Assembly (NCBI GenBank): GCA_003216035.1
Contig: QCJM01000009.1
Coordinates: 1 to 42,345 of the forward strand
Length of the DNA: 42,345 bases
Direction of reading: 5' to 3'
From: Prochlorococcus sp. AG-409-B13
GTDB taxonomy: Bacteria; Cyanobacteriota; Cyanobacteriia; PCC-6307; Cyanobiaceae
Shown here: piece after piece, positions 26,110 through 36,042 of the stretch
Layout of the letters: each line of letters begins with the position of its first letter
Numbering within the stretch: the stretch's first letter is position 1
Position numbers and translations under genes: made by a program
The notes under the pieces: model-generated
The model's input: the letters and a program-made list of their open reading frames with translations, nothing else
Databases searched by the model: none
Told to the model about the DNA's origin: nothing

Positions 26110-29076
26110 TTATTTAACTGAAACTGCTCCAGGCGAATGATGTGCCAATACCTTTTTTAAATAATGAGCTGTATGACTATTTGCATGAGCAGCTACCTCC
26201 TCAGGTGTACCTGCAACCAAAACCTCTCCACCGCGGTCACCACCTTCTGGACCTAAATCAATAATCCAGTCAGAACATCTAATTACATCAAGATTATGCT
26301 CAATAACAATAACGGAATTACCTTTATCAACCAATCTTTGTATAACGTCCATCAACTTATGCACATCAAAAAAACTTAATCCAGTTGTGGGCTCATCAAT
26401 TAAGTAAAGTGTCTTTCCCGTAGCCCTTCTAGAAAGTTCTGTCGCTAATTTCACTCTTTGAGCCTCACCCCCAGATAATGTTGGGGCCGGTTGACCGAGC
26501 TTAATGTAACCGAGGCCAACGTCTACTAATGTCCTTAATTTATCAGCTGCTTGAGGAATTGCTGAAAAAACTTCTGCAGCCTGCTCTACAGTCATCTCAA
26601 GAACACTAGCAATTGTATGGCCCTTATATGTGACTTGGAGTGTCTCACGGTTAAAGCGAGCACCTTTACAAACATCACATTGAACATATACATCAGGTAA
26701 GAAATTCATTTCAATAACATTTACACCTTGACCTTTACAAGCTTCACATCTACCTCCTTTAACATTAAAGCTAAATTGACCAACTTGATACCCACGAGCC
26801 TTAGCTTCTACTGAAGCTGAGAAAATCTGTCTTATAGGATCAAAAGCGCCTGTATATGTAGCTGGATTAGATCGAGGAGTTCTACCTATAGGTGACTGAT
26901 CGATAACTATGACTTTATCTATAGCCTGAATACCTCGCAACTCTTCTAATCCTTTAGGGAACGGCACCTTTAAGCCTAAGCTGTGATTAAGTGCTGGGTG
27001 TAATAATTCATTCACCAAAGTACTCTTTCCACTTCCACTTACTCCAGTAACTGCAACAAGTTTGCCTAAAGGAAAATCTACATTAATATTTTTTAAATTA
27101 TTTCGATTGCAATTAATTAAACGTAGTCTTCTACTGCCAGATTCTCTTCTTTTCTTAGGAGTTGGGATAGAGCATCTACCACTTAAATAAGCACCTGTTA
27201 AAGATTCTTTTGAGTTCAATAAGTTTTCAACAGATCCCTGAGCAACGATATGGCCCCCATGAACGCCAGCACCTGGTCCAATATCTACCAAATAATCAGA
27301 AGCTCTAATAGTTTCCTCATCATGTTCTACAACAACAAGAGTATTACCTAAATCACGTAAACGCTTAAGTGTAGAAAGTAGACGGTCATTGTCTCTCTGA
27401 TGTAAACCTATACTTGGCTCATCTAAAACATACAAAACACCAGTCAAGCCAGCACCAATTTGTGTAGCCAATCGTATCCTTTGAGCTTCTCCTCCAGAAA
27501 GTGTCATAGCCGGTCGATCTAAACTTAAGTAATCAAGACCAACATCTAGAAGAAAACGTAAACGCTGATGAATTTCTTTCAAAACCAAATCACCAATCTG
27601 TATTTGTCGAGATGTAAGAAGTGGTTCAGAGACTTGATCTATACCCATTAATTTTTCAATGTGCTTAAGAGTCTCACCTACACTTATAGAAGTTAAATCT
27701 GTAATGCAATAAGGTCCGATTTTTACAGCCAATGATTCTGGCCGTAATCTTTTGCCTGAACATGTGCCACAGGGAACTAATTCTAAGAATTTCTCTAGTT
27801 TTTGTTTAACAGATTCACCATTAGCATCACGTAACTGTCTTTCTAAAATGGGAATTATTCCTTCAAACGGTCGAGCATAACCTGCATTCTTTTTATAGCG
27901 ACTATCTGCTTGAATAAGAATAGGTTCAGTACTTCCATTGAGTAAAATATCTTGCTGTTGTTCAGACAAGTCTTTCCATGGAGTTTTAATCTCAAAGCCA
28001 AAAGCTTCACCTACAGAATACAATAAAGTAAAATAATATGAGTTGTCTTTATCACTCCAAGGAGCAATTGCTGCGTAAACCGGTAATGATGGGTCCGGAA
28101 TAATTCGGTCTAACGTGAATTTTCGTATAAGTCCTATCCCATGACAATTTGAACAAGCACCATAAGGACTATTAAAAGAAAATAGCCTAGGTGACAATTC
28201 TTCTATTACAGCTCCATGGACAGGACATGCAAAATTTTCTGAATAAAGACGTTCTCTTTCTAAAGCATCTGGTAATTTCTCATTACTTTTAGGGACAACT
28301 TCAACTGAAGCCAATCCATCACCTCGCTTCAACGCAGTACGCAAAGAGTCTGTTAATCTTTCTTGAATCCCTTCTCTTGCAACCAAACGATCAACAACTA
28401 CATCAATAGTATGTATTTGATTCTTATCAAGTTCAATGTTGTCTGATAAATCCCGAACCTCTTGATCAATTCGCACACGAGCAAACCCCTCTGCGGCCAA
28501 GCCTCTCAAAAGTTTTAAATGGGTTCCTTTCTTGCCCCTTACAACTGGTGCCAATAATTGATAGCGAGTTCCTTCAGGAAGAGTCAATATTTGGTCAACC
28601 ATCTCATCAAGAGTCTGAGGTCTAATTGAACGATCACATTGCGGACAATGCGGTTCTCCAGCTCGACCAAATAACAGACGTAAATAATCTTGAATTTCCG
28701 TAACTGTTCCAACTGTGGAACGAGGATTATGACTAGTTGACTTCTGATCTATCGAAATAGCAGGTGAAAGACCCTCTATTGCATCTACATCAGGTTTGTC
28801 TACTTGACCTAAAAATTGACGTGCATAAGCAGACAGACTTTCTACATATCTTCTTTGCCCTTCAGCAAAAATCGTATCAAAAGCCAAAGAACTCTTTCCA
28901 CTTCCACTAACGCCTGTGAAAACAATTAAATGATTTCGTGGAATCGTGAGATCTATATCCTTAAGGTTGTGCTGTCGCGCCCCTCGAACCTTGATAACGT
29001 CTTGCAAAGAACTCCCAGCTAGGTTTGTAGCCCTTTCATTCCCATGAATCATGGCTTGAGCAGAAGAGGGCCCCAT
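26110..29076 (-). CDS. uvrA: Excinuclease ABC subunit A
   Basis: Damage-recognition ATPase of nucleotide excision repair. 988 residues, usual length about 940-980. Two ABC modules: Walker A FTGVSGSGKSSLAFDTIF and VTGVSGSGKSTLVNEL; signatures LSGGEAQRIRLATQIGAGLTG and LSGGEAQRVKLATELSRRATG; Walker B LYVLDEPSIGLHQRD and LYLIDEPTTGLSFFD. Zinc sites are CPQC, then CPVH/CSNC, and CEAC/CDVC. The second signature has Ser where most UvrA proteins have the His of TTGLH. The N-terminus has about 25 residues before the core (DVIKVRGARQHNLKDIDL). ATG 29076 is used, with an internal ATG at about 29052 as an alternative. Upstream on the same strand is recN. Confidence 0.98.
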   Translation of the reverse strand: MGPSSAQAMIHGNERATNLAGSSLQDVIKVRGARQHNLKDIDLTIPRNHLIVFTGVSGSGKSSLAFDTIFAEGQRRYVESLSAYARQFLGQVDKPDVDAIEGLSPAISIDQKSTSHNPRSTVGTVTEIQDYLRLLFGRAGEPHCPQCDRSIRPQTLDEMVDQILTLPEGTRYQLLAPVVRGKKGTHLKLLRGLAAEGFARVRIDQEVRDLSDNIELDKNQIHTIDVVVDRLVAREGIQERLTDSLRTALKRGDGLASVEVVPKSNEKLPDALERERLYSENFACPVHGAVIEELSPRLFSFNSPYGACSNCHGIGLIRKFTLDRIIPDPSLPVYAAIAPWSDKDNSYYFTLLYSVGEAFGFEIKTPWKDLSEQQQDILLNGSTEPILIQADSRYKKNAGYARPFEGIIPILERQLRDANGESVKQKLEKFLELVPCGTCSGKRLRPESLAVKIGPYCITDLTSISVGETLKHIEKLMGIDQVSEPLLTSRQIQIGDLVLKEIHQRLRFLLDVGLDYLSLDRPAMTLSGGEAQRIRLATQIGAGLTGVLYVLDEPSIGLHQRDNDRLLSTLKRLRDLGNTLVVVEHDEETIRASDYLVDIGPGAGVHGGHIVAQGSVENLLNSKESLTGAYLSGRCSIPTPKKRRESGSRRLRLINCNRNNLKNINVDFPLGKLVAVTGVSGSGKSTLVNELLHPALNHSLGLKVPFPKGLEELRGIQAIDKVIVIDQSPIGRTPRSNPATYTGAFDPIRQIFSASVEAKARGYQVGQFSFNVKGGRCEACKGQGVNVIEMNFLPDVYVQCDVCKGARFNRETLQVTYKGHTIASVLEMTVEQAAEVFSAIPQAADKLRTLVDVGLGYIKLGQPAPTLSGGEAQRVKLATELSRRATGKTLYLIDEPTTGLSFFDVHKLMDVIQRLVDKGNSVIVIEHNLDVIRCSDWIIDLGPEGGDRGGEVLVAGTPEEVAAHANSHTAHYLKKVLAHHSPGAVSVK

Positions 29077-29115
29077 AAGGGTTACTGGAAGGAGCCTTAG
29101 ATTCTAAAGGTAAGC

Positions 29116-30807
29116 TTAAGCGGCATGTTGGTCCAGCAAGCTCGCCGCATAAACTCTGGCATCAGATAAATCTCCACCAGCTAATTGAGCTAATTCTCGT
29201 TGACGTTCTTTAATATCATGCAATTTTGATACATATGACCTAGTAACGCCATCTTTAACAGCTTTATTAACTGCAAAATGGTGATCAGCAGCGGCGGCTA
29301 CTAGTGGTTGATGAGTTACACAAAACACTTGTCGATGACTGGACAAGGCTTTTAATACTTTTGCAATAGCACCACTAACACGTCCACTAACCCCTACATC
29401 AATCTCATCAAAAAACAAAGTACTTGAATCATCGCTTTGAGAAAGGATCGTTTTCAACGCGAGCAAAAAACGAGACATTTCACCTCCCGAAGCAACCTCT
29501 CCAATCGGAGCCAGTGGTTGACCAGGATTTGCAGAAAATAGAAACTGAACTGAATCAGCACCATATTCAGTAGGAGTTGAGTCTTTTAAATCAACCTTAA
29601 AACGAACATTAGAAAGACCCATTGGAGATAAGTATTGCATGAGATTCTCTTCCAATTTTCGTGCCACATGCTTCCGACAAGTGGACAAAACGTGATTCTT
29701 TTCATCTCTATCTCTTCGCAATTTCTCTTCAAGCTTCTTAAGCTTATTAAAGCTATCTTCAGATCTATTTTGTATCAAATCTTCTCTTAAATAATTGCGA
29801 TAATTAATTAATTCAGAAAGATCAAGGCCATTTACACGCTGCAAACGTTTCAATATTGCAAGCCGCTCCTGTATTTTGTCAAGACGCTGTGGGTGGCTTT
29901 CCAATAAAATGCCATATTTATCTAATTCATTAAATAAATCTATTAAATTGGATTGTAAATCAAAAAGTTTGTCCAAATATCTAGCTAAAGAAGGATCTAA
30001 TTGAGCCATTGACTTCAACTCATTTAAACATATAGACAATTGTTCATCAATAGAGGGTAACTGGTCAGACCCATCTTTTAAGTGCTCTATAATTTTTAAA
30101 AAGCTTGCTTGTAATTTGACACCATTCACCAATCGATCTTGTTCTTCATGTAATATCCTCTCTTCATTGGGATCATCTAATTCTGCTGCTTCAAGTTCGG
30201 CTAAAACTATTTCCAAGGATTCTCTTTTTTGCTTTAAAGTAAAATAATCAGACGTAGCATTCTGCAGCTTAATAGAAGTTTCTTGCCAAGCTTTCCAACT
30301 ATTTTTAACATTTTCTAAATCACGTCCTAAGCCAATACTTCCAAGACGGTCTAACCATCTGAGTTGCTGACCTGGTAAAACCAATTGTTGGGTTTGACCC
30401 TGAACAGTAAGATCAATTAAAAAAGGCCTCAAAGAAAGAATTTGTTGGCGGTTAACCACAACTCCATTGATTCTGCATCGAGTAGAAGTACGACTTTCGT
30501 TTATACGACACTCTCGACTGATCAAGATTTCAGAGTCGTCAACGTCAAACTGCTGTTCTTGCAACCAAGCTTTGACTGAAGAGCTAATTAAAAAAGTACC
30601 TTCTATTAACCCAAAACTTGAACCAGGGCGAAGAAAGCGAGTTGACAAAGAAGGAGAGTTGCCTCCCAGCAAAAAATCCAAAGCATTTAACAATATTGAT
30701 TTTCCAGCCCCAGTTTCACCAGTTAAAACTGTGAAGCCTTCCTCAAAAGCCAGTTCTAGGCTATCGATCAAAGCAATGTTTTCAAGCCGTAGACCGACCA
30801 GCACAAC
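29116..30807 (-). CDS. recN: DNA repair protein RecN
   Basis: SMC-like ATPase that acts at double-strand breaks. About 563 residues. N-terminal LRLENIALIDSLELAFEEGF and Walker A TGETGAGKSILLNALDFLLGG. The middle (about 170-390) is a long coiled-coil with many K/E/L residues. C-terminal VASGGEMSRFLLALK and Walker B TLFFDEIDVGVSGRVS follow, then VFCVTHQPLVAAAADHHF. The frame extends to GTG 30828, but family members begin about M-L-x-x-L-R-L-E-N-I, which fits GTG 30807. It is upstream of uvrA (39-bp gap) and probably cotranscribed, a sensible repair pair. Divergent from the ABC1 kinase gene at 30883. Confidence 0.95.
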   Translation of the reverse strand, partial: VVLVGLRLENIALIDSLELAFEEGFTVLTGETGAGKSILLNALDFLLGGNSPSLSTRFLRPGSSFGLIEGTFLISSSVKAWLQEQQFDVDDSEILISRECRINESRTSTRCRINGVVVNRQQILSLRPFLIDLTVQGQTQQLVLPGQQLRWLDRLGSIGLGRDLENVKNSWKAWQETSIKLQNATSDYFTLKQKRESLEIVLAELEAAELDDPNEERILHEEQDRLVNGVKLQASFLKIIEHLKDGSDQLPSIDEQLSICLNELKSMAQLDPSLARYLDKLFDLQSNLIDLFNELDKYGILLESHPQRLDKIQERLAILKRLQRVNGLDLSELINYRNYLREDLIQNRSEDSFNKLKKLEEKLRRDRDEKNHVLSTCRKHVARKLEENLMQYLSPMGLSNVRFKVDLKDSTPTEYGADSVQFLFSANPGQPLAPIGEVASGGEMSRFLLALKTILSQSDDSSTLFFDEIDVGVSGRVSGAIAKVLKALSSHRQVFCVTHQPLVAAAADHHFAVNKAVKDGVTRSYVSKLHDIKERQRELAQLAGGDLSDARVYAASLLDQHAA

Positions 30808-30882
30808 ACTAACTGGCAATTTCACCAAAGCTAGCGAGGTCTACGGTGGTTTAGAAGGGGTGTAAGCGATGACCCTAATCAA

Positions 30883-32748
30883 ATGAAAACTGAACTTGGG
30901 GATTTCATCGAAGCAGCAGGGCTTCTTGAATATGATCCTGTAGCGATTTCAAAAATTTATAGAGGGCATCCAAAACGATTTTTAAAAAGGCTCAGGGAAA
31001 CCTTGATTCCTATTAGTCTCTATTTCCTAAACCTACTAAAAGACAAACTTCTTGGATTACTAAAAAATTCGAAGCAAAAAAGAATTAGAGCAAAAGAATT
31101 TACAGATTTATTGGTTCAACTCGGACCTGCTTTTATAAAAGCAGGCCAAGCACTTTCTACCAGACCAGACATTATCCCTCCGATAGTGTTAGAAGAATTA
31201 GCCCAACTGCAAGACCAATTACCAGGTTTTGAAAGTGAACTTGCCATGGCATGCATTGAACAAGACCTAAACGCTCCTATAGAAGAAATTTTTACTTCGC
31301 TCGAAGAAACTCCTATTTCAGCTGCTTCACTCGGACAAGTGCATAAAGGAATTTTAAAAAATGGAGTGGAAGTAGCCGTGAAAGTACAAAGGCCTGGCTT
31401 ACGTGAACAAATAACTTTAGATCTATATATTGTTAGAAATATTGCAAGTTGGTTAAATCAGAACATAAGACTGATACGTAGTGATCTTGTCGCCTTAATT
31501 GACGAGCTAGGCAGTCGAGTGTTTGAAGAAATGGATTATTTAAATGAAGCTAAAAATGCTGAAAAGTTTGCCAAGTTGCATCTGCATAATCAAAATATTG
31601 CGGTTCCAAAAATATTTCATAATGCTACAACTAGAAGGGTTTTGACAATGGAATGGATTGAAGGGATAAAGCTCACAAATATTGATGGTGTTAAAAAACT
31701 TGGTATCAACCCTGATGCAATGATAGATATCGGAGTAAATTGCAGTCTAGAACAATTATTAGAACATGGTTTCTTTCACGCTGATCCACATCCAGGCAAC
31801 CTATTAGCATTAGAAGATGGGCGCCTTTGTTACTTAGATTTTGGTATGATGAGTGAAGTAAGCAGAGAGGCAAGAACAGGATTAATACAAGCAGTTGTTC
31901 ATTTAGTTAATCGCAATTTTGAAAAACTTTCTCAAGACTTTGTATCATTAGGGTTTTTAGCTAAGAATATAAATTTAGAACCCATTATCCCAGCTTTTGA
32001 AAGTGTTTTTAGTAAAGCATTAGAAGTAGGAGTTAACCAAATGGATTTTAAGGCAGTTACTGATGACTTATCTGGAGTAATGTATAAATTCCCATTTCGA
32101 GTACCTCCATACTATGCTTTAATTATTCGATCCTTAATAACTTTAGAAGGGATTGCTTTAAGTGTTGATCCAAAGTTTAAGATCTTAGGTGCTGCATATC
32201 CATATTTTGCCAGAAGGCTCATAGAAGATTCTGATCCTGAACTCAGAGAAAGTTTAAAAGAAATGATCTTTGATGGTAATGCACTTCAATGGAACAGATT
32301 AGAAGATATAATTGCCAGTGGCTATAGCAAGTCTCAACTTGACTTAAACAGCATAGTCAATGATATTTTTAACTTCCTATTCTCCCAACATGGAAGTTTA
32401 TTAAGGCAACAATTAGCAGAGGAAATTATTTCAAGGCTAGATTCATTAGGATGGTATACAATTAAAAAAATAAACGAAAAGCTACCTAAACCATTAAAAT
32501 CAAATAGAATAAGTTTGTATTCTCAAAATAATGACATAGAAGAAACTCTTGTCATAGAATTAGAACCAATAAAGCAGTTAATAAAAATCTCCAAAACTCT
32601 TCCAGGATTTAAAAAAAGAATAGTCTTAAAGCAAATTCCCAGAATCATGTTAAAATCAGAAACAAGAAAAATAGGTTTTAAAATTGCACAAAGAGTTACT
32701 GAAAAAGGGATGGTAAGACTCGTAAAAGTTGCCGCAGGCGAACCATAA
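30883..32748 (+). CDS. ABC1/UbiB-family atypical kinase
   Basis: 621 residues. ABC1 (ADCK/UbiB) kinases regulate quinone and other isoprenoid-lipid metabolism; in cyanobacteria and chloroplasts they affect plastoquinone/tocopherol and stress responses. Visible: the KxGQ motif FIKAGQALSTRPDIIP, AAASLGQVH-type AAxSxGQVH as ISAASLGQVHKGILKNG, the lysine in VAVKVQRPG, the ExD motif EEMDYLNEAKNAEKF, the catalytic loop HADPHPGNLL and DFG-type LDFGMMS. C-terminal 150 residues are less conserved. Start ATG 30883. Its stop overlaps the start of the DUF1400 gene (TAATG at 32746-32750), so the two are translationally coupled. The substrate is unknown. Confidence 0.93.
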   Translation: MKTELGDFIEAAGLLEYDPVAISKIYRGHPKRFLKRLRETLIPISLYFLNLLKDKLLGLLKNSKQKRIRAKEFTDLLVQLGPAFIKAGQALSTRPDIIPPIVLEELAQLQDQLPGFESELAMACIEQDLNAPIEEIFTSLEETPISAASLGQVHKGILKNGVEVAVKVQRPGLREQITLDLYIVRNIASWLNQNIRLIRSDLVALIDELGSRVFEEMDYLNEAKNAEKFAKLHLHNQNIAVPKIFHNATTRRVLTMEWIEGIKLTNIDGVKKLGINPDAMIDIGVNCSLEQLLEHGFFHADPHPGNLLALEDGRLCYLDFGMMSEVSREARTGLIQAVVHLVNRNFEKLSQDFVSLGFLAKNINLEPIIPAFESVFSKALEVGVNQMDFKAVTDDLSGVMYKFPFRVPPYYALIIRSLITLEGIALSVDPKFKILGAAYPYFARRLIEDSDPELRESLKEMIFDGNALQWNRLEDIIASGYSKSQLDLNSIVNDIFNFLFSQHGSLLRQQLAEEIISRLDSLGWYTIKKINEKLPKPLKSNRISLYSQNNDIEETLVIELEPIKQLIKISKTLPGFKKRIVLKQIPRIMLKSETRKIGFKIAQRVTEKGMVRLVKVAAGEP

Positions 32749-33347
32749 TGTACCTTATAAAAAAGAAAAAAATTATTCATAACATCTACTGCTTTCAACA
32801 AAAGCTCATTGTAATTTTATTCCTAATTATAATTTCATTACCAGCAGCAAAATCAGCTGAAAAAATGTCCTTTATCAATGGAGCATTTAGTAGAACAATT
32901 ACAATAAAAAATATTGAAGGGTTTGCAAAAACAGGAAAAGCAAATGGGGTTTTATCTGATTTACTAAAATTTAGCAATGAAGAACCTAAAGAAATCGTAG
33001 CCTTACTAAATAAAGAATATGAGCTTCCTTTAATGCTTACAAGTAAATTAATACATAGTCGAATCGGTGCAGTGGTAATTAGCCGAGTTGCCAAAATAAT
33101 CTACCCGCTAAGGCTACCAAATAATAAGGTTAGTGTCCTAGCAATAAGGGCTGGCATAATTAATGGGTTAGTGTCAGGGAAAGGTAAAATTACTTTAATT
33201 TTATTCTTAAAAAATTACCCAAATAAAAATATTGCTGTAAACATTCCATCTTTAACAAAAGTATTAAAAAAAGTAGAGACCATAAATGGTTTGGTTAAAT
33301 TCTTCTCTGAATCTCCTCTAGAGGTTTTAAAAGAAAGGAGACGCTAA
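32748..33347 (+). CDS. Secreted DUF1400-type protein, degenerate or short
   Basis: 199 residues. An N-terminal signal peptide ([19 protein letters not shown], likely cut after AKSA) is followed by a region resembling the cyanobacterial DUF1400 domain ([15 protein letters not shown]... [22 protein letters not shown] ... [10 protein letters not shown]). In other cyanobacteria this domain is often fused to an alpha/beta hydrolase; here no hydrolase GxSxG motif is visible, so the protein seems to consist of the accessory domain alone. It begins at ATG 32748, overlapping the ABC1 kinase stop by one base. Location is probably periplasmic. Function unknown. Confidence 0.65.
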   Translation: MYLIKKKKIIHNIYCFQQKLIVILFLIIISLPAAKSAEKMSFINGAFSRTITIKNIEGFAKTGKANGVLSDLLKFSNEEPKEIVALLNKEYELPLMLTSKLIHSRIGAVVISRVAKIIYPLRLPNNKVSVLAIRAGIINGLVSGKGKITLILFLKNYPNKNIAVNIPSLTKVLKKVETINGLVKFFSESPLEVLKERRR

Positions 33348-33379
33348 GACTTAGATTAAGGAGTGGTTGCTCTGAAACA

Positions 33380-34486
33380 GTGTCACTTATAGAAAAAATC
33401 AAAGATCGTTTCGATCTCAGTCCAATAAAACCTAAATGGCCAGGGCTAATAGAAAACTACAAAAAATGGCTTCCAGTAAATGCCAATACACCCATTATTA
33501 CTCTAAAGGAAGGAGGAACACCACTAATCAGAGTCGGCTCAATTGAAAAGCGCATAGGTAGAGGTATAAGAGTTTACGTGAAATACGACGGCTTAAACCC
33601 TACAGGCTCTTTTAAAGACAGGGGAATGACAATGGCTATTAGTAAAGCAAAAGAAGATGGCTGTGAAGCTGTTATATGTGCGAGTACAGGCAATACATCA
33701 GCATCAGCGGCAGCTTATGCGAGAAGAGGTGGAATGAGAGCATTTGTATTAATACCAGATGGTTATGTTGCCCAAGGCAAATTGGCTCAAGCATTGGTTT
33801 ATGGTGCAGAGGTATTAGCTATAAAAGGGAATTTTGATAAAGCACTTGATATTGTTCGTGAAATAGCAGAAAAATATCCAATAACATTAGTGAATTCAGT
33901 AAATCCTTACAGAATTCAAGGTCAAAAGACAAGTGCTTTTGAAATTGTTGATGCCCTTGGTGAAGCACCAGATTGGTTATGTATACCAATGGGTAATGCT
34001 GGGAATATCACAGCGTATTGGATGGGATTTCAAGAATACTTCAAAGCTGGTCATTCAACTATTTTGCCTAAAATGATGGGATTTCAAGCAAAAGGTTCAG
34101 CTCCATTAATATTAAATGCAATAGTTAAAGAGCCTGAAACAATAGCTACTGCGATAAGAATTGGTAATCCTGTTAATCGTGAAAAAGCAATGATTGCAAA
34201 AGAAGAGAGCAAGGGTTCTTTTTTAGCAGTTACTGATGAAGAAATTATAAATGCCTATAAAATTTTAGGCAAAGAAGAAGGAATCTTTTGTGAACCTGCT
34301 AGTGCAGCATCAGTAGCAGGTTTATTGAAAAGAAAACAAGAAATTCCAAATAAATCCACAATAGTTTGTGTCCTTACTGGGAATGGTTTAAAAGATCCTG
34401 ATTGTGCAATTACTAATAATGATGCTGTATTTCATTCAGATCTAGATGCAAACCTAAAAACAGTTGCAAAAACTATGGGATTTTAA
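33380..34486 (+). CDS. thrC: Threonine synthase
   Basis: PLP enzyme converting O-phosphohomoserine to threonine. 368 residues. Seen: [37 protein letters not shown] with the PLP lysine in SFKDRG (about residue 77), [45 protein letters not shown] and [10 protein letters not shown]. This is the short type, as in most bacteria outside the E. coli-type long form. The start is GTG 33380; an AAGGAG 16 bases upstream is too far to be ideal, and no ATG is in frame upstream. It lies directly before the AT-rich gap and dnaN. Confidence 0.96.
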   Translation: MSLIEKIKDRFDLSPIKPKWPGLIENYKKWLPVNANTPIITLKEGGTPLIRVGSIEKRIGRGIRVYVKYDGLNPTGSFKDRGMTMAISKAKEDGCEAVICASTGNTSASAAAYARRGGMRAFVLIPDGYVAQGKLAQALVYGAEVLAIKGNFDKALDIVREIAEKYPITLVNSVNPYRIQGQKTSAFEIVDALGEAPDWLCIPMGNAGNITAYWMGFQEYFKAGHSTILPKMMGFQAKGSAPLILNAIVKEPETIATAIRIGNPVNREKAMIAKEESKGSFLAVTDEEIINAYKILGKEEGIFCEPASAASVAGLLKRKQEIPNKSTIVCVLTGNGLKDPDCAITNNDAVFHSDLDANLKTVAKTMGF

Positions 34487-34874
34487 GTTTTCACAAAATG
34501 AAAAGACAATTCAATTTCTGTCTGAGGAAAAGAGTTTAATAGTACTTAATTTTTTGTGGAAAAGCAAATAAAATGAAGATTAATATGAGAATAAAATTTT
34601 TGATTTAATTTATAATCAATTAAAATTAAGAAATTTTCCACTTTTAAAAATTTTTTTCCACATCAATAATTTCAAATAATCCAAGGCAGGAAAAGGGTTT
34701 TTAGCTGTTTTCCACCGTTTCCTCAGGCTCTACTACTACGGGTTTATATTCATTTAATTTAAAAATTAGAGTAAGTTATAAAGAAATGTCGAAAATTAGA
34801 TATCCATTGCACTTCTCTAAAACATGTGAAAACCTAGATTACTTTCACATTTCTTTGCTCTTCACTTTTTATTA
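34487..34874. other. Putative chromosomal replication origin (oriC) with DnaA-box-like 9-mers
   Basis: 388-bp non-coding gap between thrC and dnaN. Sites resembling the cyanobacterial DnaA box TTTTCCACA are: TTTTCCACA at 34654-34662 (+) and 34555-34563 (-, read TGTGGAAAA); TTTTCCACT 34634-34642; TTTTCCACC 34708-34716; GTTTTCACA 34487-34495; TGTGAAAAC 34825-34833 (-); TTTCACA 34843-34849. Between 34590 and 34680 the DNA is almost pure A/T, fit for an unwinding element. dnaN follows, and composition of the + strand shifts across the gap. Cyanobacterial origins often lie beside dnaN. Confidence 0.65.
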
Positions 34875-36041
34875 ATGAAGTTGGTTTGTTCCCAGGTAGA
34901 ACTCAATTCAGCTCTACAGCTGGTGAGTAGGGCTGTTTCTTCACGTCCAACGCATCCAGTGTTAGCTAATGTTCTGTTAACTGCTGATGCAGGTACTGAT
35001 CAGTTAACTCTTACAGGCTTTGATCTTAATTTAGGTATTCAAACATCAATATCTGCATCAGTAGATACAAGTGGTGCGATAACTCTTCCAGCTAAATTGC
35101 TTAGTGAAATTGTATCTAAGTTGCCTAATGATTCTCCTATAACTTTTTTAATTGATGAAACTGGTGAACAAATAGAGCTTAAAAGTTTAAGTGGAAGTTA
35201 TAATATGCGTGGTTTATCTTCTGAGGATTTTCCAGAATTACCCTTTGTTGAAAATGCTATTCCTATTAAATTAGACCCTAATGCTTTGATCGAGTTAATT
35301 CGTAGGACTTTATTTGCTAGTAGTACTGATGAAGCTAAACAATTATTAACTGGTGTTCATTTAAAATTTAAAGGAAATGATATGGAAGCTGCTGCTACAG
35401 ATGGACATAGATTAGCTATTTTAAGTATGGTAAATAAATTAAATAATGAAACATCTTTAATAGATAATACTCTTGATACTCATGATGAATTTTCTGTAAC
35501 ATTGCCAGCTAGATCATTAAAAGAAGTGGAGAAGTTGATTACATATTCTAATCAAACAGATTTAGTTAGTATGTTTTGTGATAAGGGACAAGTTGTCTTT
35601 TTAGCTTCTAATCAAGTTGTAACAACAAGAACATTAGAAGGAATATACCCTAACTATGAACAATTAATTCCTAATGATTTTTCTCGAAGTCTTATTTTAA
35701 ATCGTAAGGAATTCATTTTAGCTTTAGAAAGAATTGCAATTTTAGCTGATCAACATAATAATGTAGTTAAGATATATATAGATGAAAATACTACTCTTTT
35801 AAAGATTACTGCTGATGCTCAAGATGTTGGTAGTGGATCAGAAACTATACCTGCAATCTTAAATGGTGAAAGCATTCATATTGCTTTTAATGTTCGTTAT
35901 GTACTTGATGGATTAAAAGCTATTGATTCCGAACGTATTATTTTAAGATGTAATGCTCCTACTACTCCAGCTATCTTATCATCAGAAGATGAAAAAATAC
36001 ATTTTACTTATTTAGTTATGCCTGTTCAAATACGCACTTAA
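34875..36041 (+). CDS. dnaN: DNA polymerase III subunit beta (sliding clamp)
   Basis: Dimeric ring clamp that tethers DNA polymerase III. 388 residues (E. coli 366), with the three-domain repeat evident: domain 1 begins MKLVCSQVELNSALQLVSRAV, includes RPTHPVLANVLL, and ends near GLSSEDFPELP; domain 2 contains FASSTDEAKQLLTGVHLKFKG and ATDGHRLAIL; domain 3 contains TRTLEGIYPNYEQLIP. The C-terminal hydrophobic-binding segment is YLVMPVQIRT, typical M-P-V/M-R-x end. Start: ATG 34875. It is the first gene after the putative origin. Confidence 0.97.
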   Translation: MKLVCSQVELNSALQLVSRAVSSRPTHPVLANVLLTADAGTDQLTLTGFDLNLGIQTSISASVDTSGAITLPAKLLSEIVSKLPNDSPITFLIDETGEQIELKSLSGSYNMRGLSSEDFPELPFVENAIPIKLDPNALIELIRRTLFASSTDEAKQLLTGVHLKFKGNDMEAAATDGHRLAILSMVNKLNNETSLIDNTLDTHDEFSVTLPARSLKEVEKLITYSNQTDLVSMFCDKGQVVFLASNQVVTTRTLEGIYPNYEQLIPNDFSRSLILNRKEFILALERIAILADQHNNVVKIYIDENTTLLKITADAQDVGSGSETIPAILNGESIHIAFNVRYVLDGLKAIDSERIILRCNAPTTPAILSSEDEKIHFTYLVMPVQIRT

Positions 36042-36042
36042 A

